Below are positions 1 to 5,438 of a stretch of DNA of 7,057 bases, piece by piece. The translations under genes were made by a program, and so were the position numbers. This DNA comes from Thermoplasmata archaeon (GTDB lineage Archaea; Thermoplasmatota; Thermoplasmata; Thermoplasmatales; Thermoplasmataceae): positions 1 to 7,057 of the forward strand of contig JAKBGP010000106.1 of NCBI GenBank assembly GCA_021833045.1. Reading direction: 5' to 3'. Numbering within the stretch: the stretch's first letter is position 1; each line of letters begins with the position of its first letter. Below the pieces are notes generated by a model. That model searched no databases. It was given only the letters and a program-made list of their open reading frames with translations, and was not told the origin of the DNA.

Positions 1-1
1 A

Positions 2-121
2 CCACCACGCTTAACAACCAAATTTCAGAACATCTATGATGAGTCCAAGAACGCCAATTCAAAGTTCATAAAGCAGGAAGATCCAGTTGACTTCCTTAGT
101 GATCCTTCTTGGGGAATTTAA
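2..121 (+). CDS. C-terminal tail of an unknown protein (5' partial)
   Basis: An open frame enters from the left edge and ends at TAA 119-121, giving 39 residues that finish DPVDFLSDPSWGI. The tail is polar and acidic, with no motif I recognise and no membrane segment. It lies 15 bp before the ATG of the next same-strand gene, so it is probably the upstream member of the same operon as the AbrB-like and P-loop genes. Other frames in this stretch are closed by stops, which supports this reading. The function cannot be inferred from the piece visible; the upstream sequence is needed to identify it. Confidence 0.55.
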   Translation, partial: PPRLTTKFQNIYDESKNANSKFIKQEDPVDFLSDPSWGI

Positions 122-136
122 AGGGGCTTGTTAACA

Positions 137-448
137 ATGGCGTGCCTATATAAATCAGAAATGAAAAATCATTTCTCACATCCACTATTTTTGAAGGTTG
201 AATCGCTTGCAGAACCCGTATTTTATTGGCTGGAAGAAAATATAGATTTAAATAGAAGTCATAATTATTTGGTTAAGGAGATGAAAATGGAAAGACACCT
301 CATGTCAACAGGTACAAGTTTGTACGTGAACATTCCACAAGCTATTGTAGAACTCTTTGAACTCAAAGCAAAAGACAAGGTTCAGTTGAAAATAACTTCA
401 AATGGATTGATAGTGGAATTTGATAAGAATAGGAATAAATCAGATTGA
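137..448 (+). CDS. AbrB/SpoVT-type DNA-binding protein with N-terminal extension
   Basis: The C-terminal 50 or so residues carry the swapped-hairpin AbrB signature: a Ser/Thr/Gly turn, then SLYVNIPQAIVELFELKAKD, then a beta strand (VQLKI) and a final strand (GLIVEF). Such proteins form dimeric beta-barrel DNA binders and act as transition-state regulators, antitoxins or replication-region repressors in archaea and their plasmids. Two starts compete. ATG 137 has AAGGGG ten bases upstream and fills the gap to the preceding gene. ATG 287 has a textbook AAGGAG six bases upstream and would give 53 residues, almost exactly one AbrB domain. The 50-codon extension stays open in an AT-rich region, which would be uncommon by chance, so I give the longer form. 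Its role as regulator of the following ATPase gene is inferred from position. Confidence 0.65.
   Translation: MACLYKSEMKNHFSHPLFLKVESLAEPVFYWLEENIDLNRSHNYLVKEMKMERHLMSTGTSLYVNIPQAIVELFELKAKDKVQLKITSNGLIVEFDKNRNKSD
275..289 (+). promoter_or_regulatory. Strong internal Shine-Dalgarno before ATG 287
   Basis: AAGGAG at 275-280 is followed, six bases later, by ATG 287-289, in frame with the AbrB-like gene. Initiation here would yield only the AbrB domain. It may be the true start, or a second start giving a short isoform. The same bases also encode Lys-Glu in the longer reading, so coincidence is possible. Confidence 0.45.
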
Positions 449-457
449 AAAAAATGA

Positions 458-479
458 GCCCCTGTCGGTAAACAGGAGC
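458..479 (+). promoter_or_regulatory. Hairpin in the leader of the P-loop ATPase gene
   Basis: GCCCCTGT (458-465) pairs with ACAGGAGC (472-479) across a six-base loop, with one C-A mismatch. The right arm contains GGAG, a potential ribosome-binding core. A second, longer site (480-490) lies just outside the stem. The structure sits in the 45-bp gap between the AbrB-like and ATPase genes and could tune translation or act as a protein-binding operator; that role is inference. Confidence 0.35.
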
Positions 480-490
480 AGGAAGTGATC
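480..490 (+). promoter_or_regulatory. Extended ribosome-binding site that fixes the ATPase start at 494
   Basis: AGGAAGTGATC matches AGGAGGTGATC, the full complement of the 16S rRNA 3' end, with one mismatch, and ends three bases before ATG 494. This favours ATG 494 over the in-frame GTG at 485, which lies inside the site itself. Confidence 0.6.
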
Positions 491-493
491 TTA

Positions 494-1909
494 ATGGAAA
501 ATAAAGAAAACAACAATATAAATCGTGTGGAATTGCCAGTAAGCCAATCCTTCTTCTTGGATTACTTTCAAAGAGTCCAAGAGATTGTACCTGTGCCAGA
601 TCATGTTTTGAATTGTATATTAAAGACACAATTGTCTATGGCGTTATGCAATGCAAGCTATTCAACTAAACAGGGCCCAGTGAGATCATCAATAGGGCAC
701 TTATGGCTTGGCCCTTCCGGATCAAACAAGACTGGAGCAAGGAGATTCCTTGAAACAACCTTTGTGCACCTTAATCCGTTTCAAGTTAACACTAAGCGAT
801 TATTCTCGAAACATACACCTCACAGTATACTCGCCAATCTTAACAAGGTCCCAGATGAGACAAAGCACAATGGCGTACCATACGCAATGGCAATAATCAG
901 GGATGAAGCGTCAACGCTGGCAAAGGAGAACAGAAGCGGTGCCCTATCATCCACTTTCGAAACGTATGCTGAAATAATGGACAATGAAATACAGGATTCG
1001 GGCACAACAGGACGTGGGAACGAATCGTATCCTGACATCTTATACTGCACTACCTGGCTAACCTCAACACCAATATTCCTCAATCATTTATCAGATCAAT
1101 ACTGGGAACAGGGCATAGGTTTCAGATTTTTCTATGTGAAGGATGAGGCCCCATTGCGCTACAATCCACTTGGCGATGACGGTGAAACAGTATCGAAAGA
1201 ACTTCTTGAAGACATGAATGAAGAATATTTCAAGATTCTAAGAAAGATAAGAAGAGTAGATGCCACAGATGAGTTCAAACAAGGATATGCGGAATATGTT
1301 GACCAGCTCCAAGTAGCCCGAATTGAAGCACATAAGAATAGAGATGATTCCATGGAAATCAAGGCCACAACAAAATTTCAGGGCCAAGTCTTACAGTTGG
1401 CAATGATTTACGCAGCTTCAAGGATAAAGCGTGATCGTAATTACCTTGAATTAGAAATTCCGAATTGCACAGGAGATTGCAAGGAAATAACACTCTTGAT
1501 GGATACGATAGACCTTCAATGTGCGATAAAGGACCTCGAAGAATACAAGGCAGTATTCCTTGATTACTATGATCAATATCTAAACAGGAGAAGACAGTCT
1601 TGGAATCCCGTCAAGATTACAAGAATTGTTGATCAAATCAAGAAAGCTTACAGCGATCTGATACGCGAGGGAAAAGGTTACAGAGTTGAGCGAGAGAAGG
1701 ATGAGAAAGGGATCATGACAGTCTATCGGGCTACACAAGACAAGAAAGGAGAATGGGCATCTCAGGGACACATTGCACAAAAACTGGGCATGAATAAGGA
1801 CGATGTAAAGTCTGCACTTGACAGTATGTTGGATAGCAACGGTATTGAGATGATAAATGCCAAAGGGAAAACCAAGCCTGTGAAGATAGTGAAATTGTTG
1901 AATGAATAG
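494..1909 (+). CDS. P-loop ATPase, DUF3987-like replication helicase/primase-associated protein
   Basis: This is a 471-residue protein. It shows a Walker A motif GPSGSNKT (73-80), a Walker B-like strand AMAIIRDE (131-138, acidic D137/E138), a sensor-like CTTWLTSTP (185-193) and GIGFRFFYV (207-215) with a candidate arginine finger R211. This order, and especially the GxxxRF segment, is what I associate with DUF3987-type and related phage/plasmid helicase-like proteins. Residues about 375-470 look like a winged helix, with a helix-turn-helix at HIAQKLGMNKDDVKSALDSM (426-445). I expect ATP-dependent DNA unwinding or initiator loading on an extrachromosomal or integrated element. No primase (TOPRIM or AEP) domain is visible in this chain. 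It follows the AbrB-like gene by 45 bp and is followed by a terminator hairpin and an iteron-like array, consistent with a replication module. P-loop assignment is firm; the family name is from memory of motifs, not from a search. Confidence 0.8.
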   Translation: MENKENNNINRVELPVSQSFFLDYFQRVQEIVPVPDHVLNCILKTQLSMALCNASYSTKQGPVRSSIGHLWLGPSGSNKTGARRFLETTFVHLNPFQVNTKRLFSKHTPHSILANLNKVPDETKHNGVPYAMAIIRDEASTLAKENRSGALSSTFETYAEIMDNEIQDSGTTGRGNESYPDILYCTTWLTSTPIFLNHLSDQYWEQGIGFRFFYVKDEAPLRYNPLGDDGETVSKELLEDMNEEYFKILRKIRRVDATDEFKQGYAEYVDQLQVARIEAHKNRDDSMEIKATTKFQGQVLQLAMIYAASRIKRDRNYLELEIPNCTGDCKEITLLMDTIDLQCAIKDLEEYKAVFLDYYDQYLNRRRQSWNPVKITRIVDQIKKAYSDLIREGKGYRVEREKDEKGIMTVYRATQDKKGEWASQGHIAQKLGMNKDDVKSALDSMLDSNGIEMINAKGKTKPVKIVKLLNE

Positions 1910-1914
1910 ATTTT

Positions 1915-2196
1915 AGATTTTTTATAAGATTTTATGAACGGCTTCTTGTGCCGTTTTTCCTTTCTTTTAAGATATTAAAATTCAAGATTTTATGATATTT
2001 AGATTTTATAAGCCCTAATTGGTAATTTGTCATCCGAATCAGATTTCAATTCATTCACTACGTTCCAAAAAGTATGATCTAAAATTAGACTCTATAAAAT
2101 CTATAATATCTAATATCTCTTAATATCATATCTAAGTAGTAATGAAAATGGAACTTTTATCGTGTCTATAAAATCTATTATAAAATCATAAAATTT
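1915..2196. repeat. Inverted array of AGATTTTAT iteron-like repeats (candidate origin)
   Basis: AGATTTTAT occurs exactly at 1927-1935, 1985-1993 and 2001-2009, with a looser copy at 1915-1926. Its reverse complement ATAAAATCT occurs at 2094-2102 and 2168-2176, with an 8-base version at 2180-2187. So left-arm copies point one way and right-arm copies the other, around a central 84-bp segment (2010-2093). The array lies between convergent genes, where promoters are not expected, directly downstream of a replication-type ATPase. That favours an origin, a partition site or another protein-binding site over an ordinary operator. The remainder of 1910-2287 is AT-rich with no gene that I can support. 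Confidence 0.5.
1937..1969 (+). terminator. Hairpin plus T-rich tail ending the left operon
   Basis: AACGGC (1937-1942) and GCCGTT (1950-1955) form a perfect six-pair stem with a seven-base loop. It is followed by a T-rich run up to 1969, 28 bp after the ATPase stop codon. T-runs alone terminate archaeal transcription, so it should end the + strand operon. Confidence 0.65.
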
Positions 2197-2264
2197 CAAA
2201 ACTGAATTAGGCCAACCATAACATAATTACCCAAACATCACGAGAAGTCTTAAGATACATCTCC

Positions 2265-2274
2265 AGAAGCTTCT
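2265..2274. repeat. Palindrome AGAAGCTTCT near the end of the coiled-coil gene
   Basis: This is a perfect 10-bp palindrome 14 bp beyond the stop of the - strand gene. A further GAGAAG (2242-2247) can pair with CTTCTC (2270-2275). No T-run follows on the - strand, so it is not a convincing terminator; it may only be a chance palindrome or a weak 3' structure. Confidence 0.25.
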
Positions 2275-2287
2275 CTCTGTTCTCAAT

Positions 2288-2764
2288 TCATTTTCCGATG
2301 CCAGATTCTCGAATCCTTTCCAACATCTCGCGTCTGTAACTGAAACACTCAACCATTACTTTTGCGACTTCCTCCTCCCATTTTTTCTTTTCTGCGAAAA
2401 CTTTATCGCTGAACGTTAGTGAGAACTCGTGCTTAGATAGAGCTTCTTTTAACGAGTCAAAAAGATCTGCGACCCTCTTCTGGGAACTCAATACATTGCT
2501 AAGTTTATCCTCTAAACTGCTTGTCTTCTCTTTTGCTCTTTCAACCTCTTCAGGCAACAAGTCTCTGACGCCTTGGTAGAAGTACGTCTCTGCCAACCAT
2601 ACAGCATTCACAACCGTGTATCCTTCCGTCATAAGCTCTGTCTGCTGATTACGAAGGAAAACCAAGAAAGTAGTCTCAAATTCTATTGAAGCTGCCATGA
2701 ACACTTTACGTAGTGAAATCAGATAATACTTCCCTTTCTTTAGCCTAACATAGTGGTCACTCAC
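2288..2764 (-). CDS. Unknown 158-residue helical, coiled-coil protein
   Basis: I do not recognise a family. Residues about 1-30 are a basic, mixed segment. About 30-68 is more hydrophobic and includes TVVNAVWLAETYF, too polar for a clear membrane helix. Residues 70-152 are almost continuously charged and helical (EEVERAKEK, LEDKLSNVL, KKKWEEEVAKVM, RREMLERIRES), indicating a coiled coil and probable oligomerisation. The GTG start at 2764 is the only start codon after an upstream in-frame stop; ATG 2698 would give a 136-residue form and also lacks a Shine-Dalgarno. A 13-codon leader frame overlaps the GTG. It lies 103 bp after the membrane-protein gene on the same strand, so the two may be co-transcribed, although a TATA-like element lies in the gap. 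It is convergent with the ATPase gene. Confidence 0.6.
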   Translation of the reverse strand: MSDHYVRLKKGKYYLISLRKVFMAASIEFETTFLVFLRNQQTELMTEGYTVVNAVWLAETYFYQGVRDLLPEEVERAKEKTSSLEDKLSNVLSSQKRVADLFDSLKEALSKHEFSLTFSDKVFAEKKKWEEEVAKVMVECFSYRREMLERIRESGIGK

Positions 2765-2802
2765 TCGATCGTTAAACTTATGCCTATAGGGGTTTTGCTC
2801 AT
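2761..2802 (-). CDS. Possible 13-codon leader ORF overlapping the GTG start
   Basis: ATG 2802 opens a frame encoding MSKTPIGISLTIE whose TGA (2763-2761) overlaps the GTG start at 2764 as GTGA. Such an overlap can couple translation through termination-reinitiation, which would explain how the GTG is used without a Shine-Dalgarno. No clear ribosome site precedes the ATG, and a frame this short can arise by chance. An alternative is that the two frames were once joined and a -1/+1 shift separates them. Confidence 0.2.
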   Translation of the reverse strand: MSKTPIGISLTIE

Positions 2803-2848
2803 CGGTCTAAGATGGGGAAACGCCGAATTGCCACCCGGTTCGTCAAGT

Positions 2849-2856
2849 AATATACT
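2849..2856 (-). promoter_or_regulatory. TATA-like element before the coiled-coil gene
   Basis: Read on the - strand, AGTATATT stands about 85 bases before GTG 2764 in the gap after the membrane-protein gene. With the usual 25-27 base spacing it would start transcription near 2824-2828 and leave a 60-base leader containing the short ORF. This is a single weak motif, so it is uncertain. Confidence 0.25.
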
Positions 2857-2867
2857 TTAGTCTGAAC

Positions 2868-3866
2868 TTATTTTTTTACATTATTTGCCGGTAAGTCTGA
2901 AAACAAATCATTCCACTTTGACAGTGACCTTGGCGTAACTAATCGCTTGACATCTGATACACCCACTTGTTCATTGTCATCTATGAAGTCTATTTTCCTA
3001 ACTCCCCGGAATAACGATGTTGAAATTGAATCTATAAGGTAAATACGTTTTTTCTCATACCCAGGTTCAGGGATATAGCACAACTTGTTCAGATCAGTAT
3101 TCTGTGTGGTTTTTTTCATAGTCAATGATGAAACGGTGTATAAACTGAATGAAACCAGAACAATAGTGTTTGGGACACAAGCCAAATAGACTTCTATGAG
3201 ATCGACATCGTTTTTCCTTCTCGGGATATATCGAGACAAAACTGCTGAAACCAACCAAACCAGAAAAACAATAGGCGACAAAACGGCCAGGAATTTGTTA
3301 TGTATAATAAGGTTAACAGTGGCAAGAACAACAGAAAGCATGGCAATATAAAATGGGATCTCGAGTGACTCTCGGAAAAAGGAAGTGGTCGAAATTCGTA
3401 ATTTAATTGGAAAGCAATTATGGCCTCTGGACATGTGAGCGATACTCTCTATGTCATTCATGATTATGCTCTCGTGAGTAGCATCATGACAAATATTGGC
3501 TACTTTGAACTCATGATCGACGTCTTTCAATTTCAGTCCAGAATAATGTAAAAATACGTAATGAAGAATGAAATATAGAATCACAACTGAAAAAATAATG
3601 TAAAGTAGAACATTAAATCCAACCGGGAAGGGGGTTGTAATTACGCTCAGTGAAACAAAGAGAAATATTGTCACAAGAATTACTTGGAGTAAAGAAAGAT
3701 AAACAGTTAATCGCACTTCACGGGCATGATCCAAACTCCAAGTGGAATACTTAGAAAATGGTCCTATTTGATTATCTATACAATATTGCACCAAATTTGC
3801 CTTGAATGAACAAGCTTTACAGTCATCTAATTTGTCTGCTGTACTGTTACTGCTGTCCTTGTTCAT
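2868..3866 (-). CDS. Unknown five-helix membrane protein with Cys/His clusters
   Basis: A 332-residue integral membrane protein. The N-terminal soluble segment has CKAC (16-19) and C29. Hydrophobic helices lie at about 52-75, 83-106, 168-188, 191-213 and 227-248. The loop between helices 2 and 3 (about 107-167) holds C126, H127, H131, H144, H149 and C151, a possible metal-binding cluster. The C-terminal 80 residues are soluble and charged. I recognise no family and would not assign transport or signalling. ATG 3866 is well supported by AAGGGAG at the right distance. The start overlaps the stop of a small upstream frame (ATGA), so translation is probably coupled. It is AT-rich like its neighbours. 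Together with the adjacent coiled-coil and nuclease genes it could belong to a defence or conflict system, but only position suggests this. Confidence 0.7.
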   Translation of the reverse strand: MNKDSSNSTADKLDDCKACSFKANLVQYCIDNQIGPFSKYSTWSLDHAREVRLTVYLSLLQVILVTIFLFVSLSVITTPFPVGFNVLLYIIFSVVILYFILHYVFLHYSGLKLKDVDHEFKVANICHDATHESIIMNDIESIAHMSRGHNCFPIKLRISTTSFFRESLEIPFYIAMLSVVLATVNLIIHNKFLAVLSPIVFLVWLVSAVLSRYIPRRKNDVDLIEVYLACVPNTIVLVSFSLYTVSSLTMKKTTQNTDLNKLCYIPEPGYEKKRIYLIDSISTSLFRGVRKIDFIDDNEQVGVSDVKRLVTPRSLSKWNDLFSDLPANNVKK

Positions 3867-4069
3867 AATTTTTCTCCCTTGCTAATGGGGTATGTCTCGT
3901 TGAATATATGATCCATAGTGTCATATACCATAAACCTGAGCATAACATAGATTGTGGAATTTTCTTCTCCTGCTTCTTTGTATATCCGCCAAATTACAAC
4001 CTCACCACACCAAGCATAACTGGAAACAGAATTATGGTGGTATTCTAAACCTTCTTTTCAATACAACAT
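3863..4069 (-). pseudogene. Small gene coupled to the membrane protein, interrupted by TGA at codon 4
   Basis: From AAA 4057 a frame of 64 codons runs to TGA 3865-3863, whose first bases overlap the ATG of the membrane-protein gene (ATGA). Its translation looks protein-like: SYAWCGEVVIWRIYKEAG, then IYVMLRFMVYDTMDHIF, ending SKGEKL. There is no ATG, GTG or TTG in its first 38 codons. Just upstream, in the same frame, is ATG 4069 followed by TTG TAT TGA. If that TGA (4060-4058) were a sense codon such as TGG, the result would be a tidy 68-residue protein starting MLYWKEGLEY. So this is a gene inactivated by one nonsense change, a sequencing error, recoding, or a shorter peptide from ATG 3943 (26 residues). 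The function is unknown. It is the probable first gene of the - strand operon. Confidence 0.4.
3874..3880 (-). promoter_or_regulatory. Ribosome-binding site of the membrane-protein gene
   Basis: On the - strand AAGGGAG precedes ATG 3866 by seven bases. It lies inside the last codons of the small upstream frame (Lys-Gly-Glu), as expected for coupled genes. Confidence 0.6.
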
Positions 4070-4099
4070 AAGAAAACCTACAAATACAGTCTTGGAAAG

Positions 4100-4138
4100 T
4101 GATCTATCTCTCGCGGACGCATCTCGTTGTAGAGATCA
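4100..4138. repeat. Alternative hairpins TGATCT/AGATCA and ATCTCT/AGAGAT
   Basis: TGATCT (4100-4105) can pair with AGATCA (4133-4138), and ATCTCT (4106-4111) with AGAGAT (4131-4136). The two stems share bases, so they are mutually exclusive. The patch is more GC-rich than its surroundings and lies just upstream of the small coupled frame, overlapping the first ATAATGATC repeat. It could be an operator or a leader structure. Confidence 0.25.
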
Positions 4139-4484
4139 TTATTTTTATAATACCGTGTTTTATGGCTCCAAAAGAAAAGTATAATGATCTCATTATTTCA
4201 AATAATGTCATTTTTTACGCTATTTTCCTTTATCACCAACCAAATCATTAAGATCATTATTCTTTTTTTCTAGTCGCACATAATAATTTTTTCAAGAATG
4301 ACTAAAAGGTTAGTTTTAAAACTTTGTTTGCGTGCAAGAATGAATATTGTATAATGATCTTAATGATATTGTATCAGAATCAATAAAATCCTATAAAAAA
4401 TAACATTATAAAAAATAATGATCAAATAATGATATTGGTTAAAAATCACGTTCTTTCCCGACTAAAGTTAAAAAAATAATGATC
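4134..4484. repeat. Array of six ATAATGATC repeats in both orientations
   Basis: Exact 9-mers ATAATGATC are at 4181-4189, 4351-4359, 4415-4423 and 4476-4484, and the reverse complement GATCATTAT at 4134-4142 and 4252-4260. Near copies include AATAATGATA at 4425-4434. The right three copies share orientation, while two of the left three are reversed. Distances between GATC cores are 52, 66, 104, 64 and 61 bp. A 12-bp direct repeat TATAAAAAATAA (4392-4403, 4407-4418) and an 11-bp repeat TAATGATATTG (4361-4371, 4427-4437) lie within it. This looks like clustered binding sites of a DNA-binding protein: an origin, a centromere-like partition site or an operator array for the - strand operon at its left. 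No gene is supported in 4070-4840. Confidence 0.55.
4312..4323. repeat. Perfect palindrome AGTTTTAAAACT inside the repeat array
   Basis: This 12-bp perfect palindrome lies near the middle of the ATAATGATC array, in the widest gap between copies. It overlaps a segment (4301-4317) that recurs near 6521-6537. It may be a dimer-binding site; in AT-rich DNA chance is possible. Confidence 0.3.
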
Positions 4485-4512
4485 TCATAAATCCTTACCC
4501 TTGAAGATATCT

Positions 4513-4678
4513 ACACATTAGAAATACTGAGTTTTCACATCCCAGCATCTATACCTGACAAATCCAACATTTGACGTAAGAGAATTTAATGCCAACACAG
4601 GGAAATACCTAATAATAATCAGAGTCATCTTGGAACATTTCAAAGTCGTTTTGATAAACATTTACACATAAGAAATAC
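4513..4678. repeat. Pair of direct repeats ACACAT(T/A)AGAAATAC
   Basis: ACACATTAGAAATAC (4513-4527) and ACACATAAGAAATAC (4664-4678) match at 14 of 15 bases, 151 bp apart. The core TTAGAAATAC recurs at 5462-5471, and one-mismatch forms occur at 4799-4808 and 6418-6427. All are on the same strand and outside genes, suggesting a dispersed recognition element. Confidence 0.35.
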
Positions 4679-4708
4679 AGGATTAAAGGGAAAAAATCAG
4701 TAATTCGA

Positions 4709-4754
4709 AAACAGGAAATGTGTATCTTTTTCCTTCCTGTTTGTATCCTGTTTT
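4709..4754. repeat. Hairpin AAACAGGAA/TTCCTGTTT with an alternative 3' arm
   Basis: AAACAGGAA (4709-4717) pairs perfectly with TTCCTGTTT (4734-4742) around a 16-base loop. A second arm TCCTGTTTT (4746-4754) can pair with AAAACAGGA (4708-4716) instead. Two exclusive stems of about nine pairs are unusual. A T-rich loop and tail make a terminator on either strand possible; it lies downstream of the - strand gene ending at 4841. Confidence 0.35.
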
Positions 4755-4840
4755 CTCAATTTGACCTAATTACACTATCTCACGAACATATCTATATTTT
4801 AGAAGTACCGTAGTTTCCTATGTTTGTAAGATGTACCTTG

Positions 4841-5077
4841 CTAATAGCTCTTTATAAGGTTGCCTTCTTCGTCTAACCTTTCCAGCTTTTTTGTTTTAGG
4901 ATTATAGCGATAACTTCCCTTCTGAGTTCCGATGGTGTGCTTCTTTTGCTGTCCGGTGTGATATTTCAATAGCCTATTCCATGCATGAATTTCATCAACC
5001 ATTTCATTGAGTCGCACTACCATAAATTCCAATCCTATCACAGTAGATTCATTTACGGTTTCTTTTTTATCGACCAT
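4841..5077 (-). CDS. Unknown small charged protein, 78 residues
   Basis: The preferred start is ATG 5077, giving MVDKKETVNESTVIGLEF and so on. An earlier in-frame ATG at 5113 adds 12 residues but coincides with the TATA box, so it is unlikely to be transcribed. The first half is an acidic to neutral helix (GLEFMVVRLNEMVDEIHAWNRLL). The second half is basic and polar (GQQKKHTIGTQKGSYRYNPK), with a short acidic end (LDEEGNLIKSY). No family is recognised; the size and split charge would fit a small DNA- or protein-binding accessory factor. No Shine-Dalgarno precedes the ATG, and the TATA position implies a leaderless or nearly leaderless message, common in archaea. It stands alone between two non-coding stretches. 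Confidence 0.55.
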   Translation of the reverse strand: MVDKKETVNESTVIGLEFMVVRLNEMVDEIHAWNRLLKYHTGQQKKHTIGTQKGSYRYNPKTKKLERLDEEGNLIKSY

Positions 5078-5102
5078 AATTATCAGTTGATAAATTGCCA
5101 GA

Positions 5103-5111
5103 CAAATATAC
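5103..5111 (-). promoter_or_regulatory. TATA box of the 78-residue gene
   Basis: On the - strand GTATATTTG lies with its core about 28-33 bases before ATG 5077, the spacing expected for an archaeal TATA box when transcription starts at or just before the start codon. The lack of a Shine-Dalgarno agrees with leaderless translation. Confidence 0.45.
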
Positions 5112-5198
5112 AATTTCCTATATCTTTTGTATATTGGACATTTACGACCCCATTGATATAATAGTCATTGAACTACCTCTGCCGGGATTAAATCATAA

Positions 5199-5206
5199 CT
5201 TTATAT
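5199..5206 (+). promoter_or_regulatory. TATA-like element ahead of the four-hairpin region
   Basis: CTTTATAT on the + strand would start transcription near 5225-5232, shortly before the series of hairpins at 5272-5438. It is the best TATA match in this gap, but there is no independent support for transcription. Confidence 0.25.
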
Positions 5207-5271
5207 CCTTCGGAAATAACTTCATAACATAATTTTAAACAATTTTAGTGGATTTTAAAGCTCTACCTCTC

Positions 5272-5438
5272 AGAAATGCCTTAATCTTACGACTGCTTTT
5301 GGCATTTTTATGTATTTTAGATGTATGTGTCCGTGAATTATTAGGACACAAAAATTACTGCTTATTGTTGCTACACACCATGACCTCTCGCGTAATCCGA
5401 GGGGTGAGTCAAAGAACCAAGACGCTATGCTTTTGACC
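5272..5438 (+). other. Run of four successive hairpins, candidate structured RNA
   Basis: AAATGCC (5274-5280) pairs with GGCATTT (5301-5307), extendable by a G-T and an A-T pair. TGTGTCC (5326-5332) pairs with GGACACA (5344-5350). ACCTCTCG (5383-5390) pairs with CGAGGGGT (5398-5405), with one G-T pair and a seven-base loop. GTCAAAG (5408-5414) pairs with CTTTTGAC (5430-5437), with one bulge. Four non-overlapping stems in 167 bp between genes suggest a structured RNA or a set of protein-binding palindromes. A weak GTG-started frame covers 5248-5436, but it is Leu-rich and does not look like a protein. The rest of 5114-5546 holds only the two TATA-like elements and one TTAGAAATAC copy. Confidence 0.25.

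Noticed and set aside
820..1780. Several - strand frames opposite the ATPase gene
   Set aside because: They are antisense shadows of a well-supported gene with a clear P-loop and ribosome site.
2790..2848. tRNA-like segment with a D-arm-like part and GGTTCG
   Set aside because: No acceptor stem and no anticodon arm of correct size can be formed; probably chance in a more GC-rich leader.
4134..4484. CRISPR array
   Set aside because: The repeated unit is only 9-10 bp, in both orientations with unequal spacing; no cas-like gene is seen.
5160..5195. Reverse complement resembles a tRNA 5' end (GGTAGTTCAATG)
   Set aside because: No T-arm or matching acceptor stem follows; at most a remnant, not supportable as a tRNA or attachment site.
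5383..5405. Eight-pair stem with a seven-base loop resembling an anticodon arm
   Set aside because: Position 33 of the loop is not T, the stem is too long, and no neighbouring D- or T-arm fits.
5248..5436. GTG-started 62-codon frame, Leu/Cys rich
   Set aside because: No ribosome site, low-complexity hydrophobic middle, and it coincides with four hairpins, which explain the sequence better.
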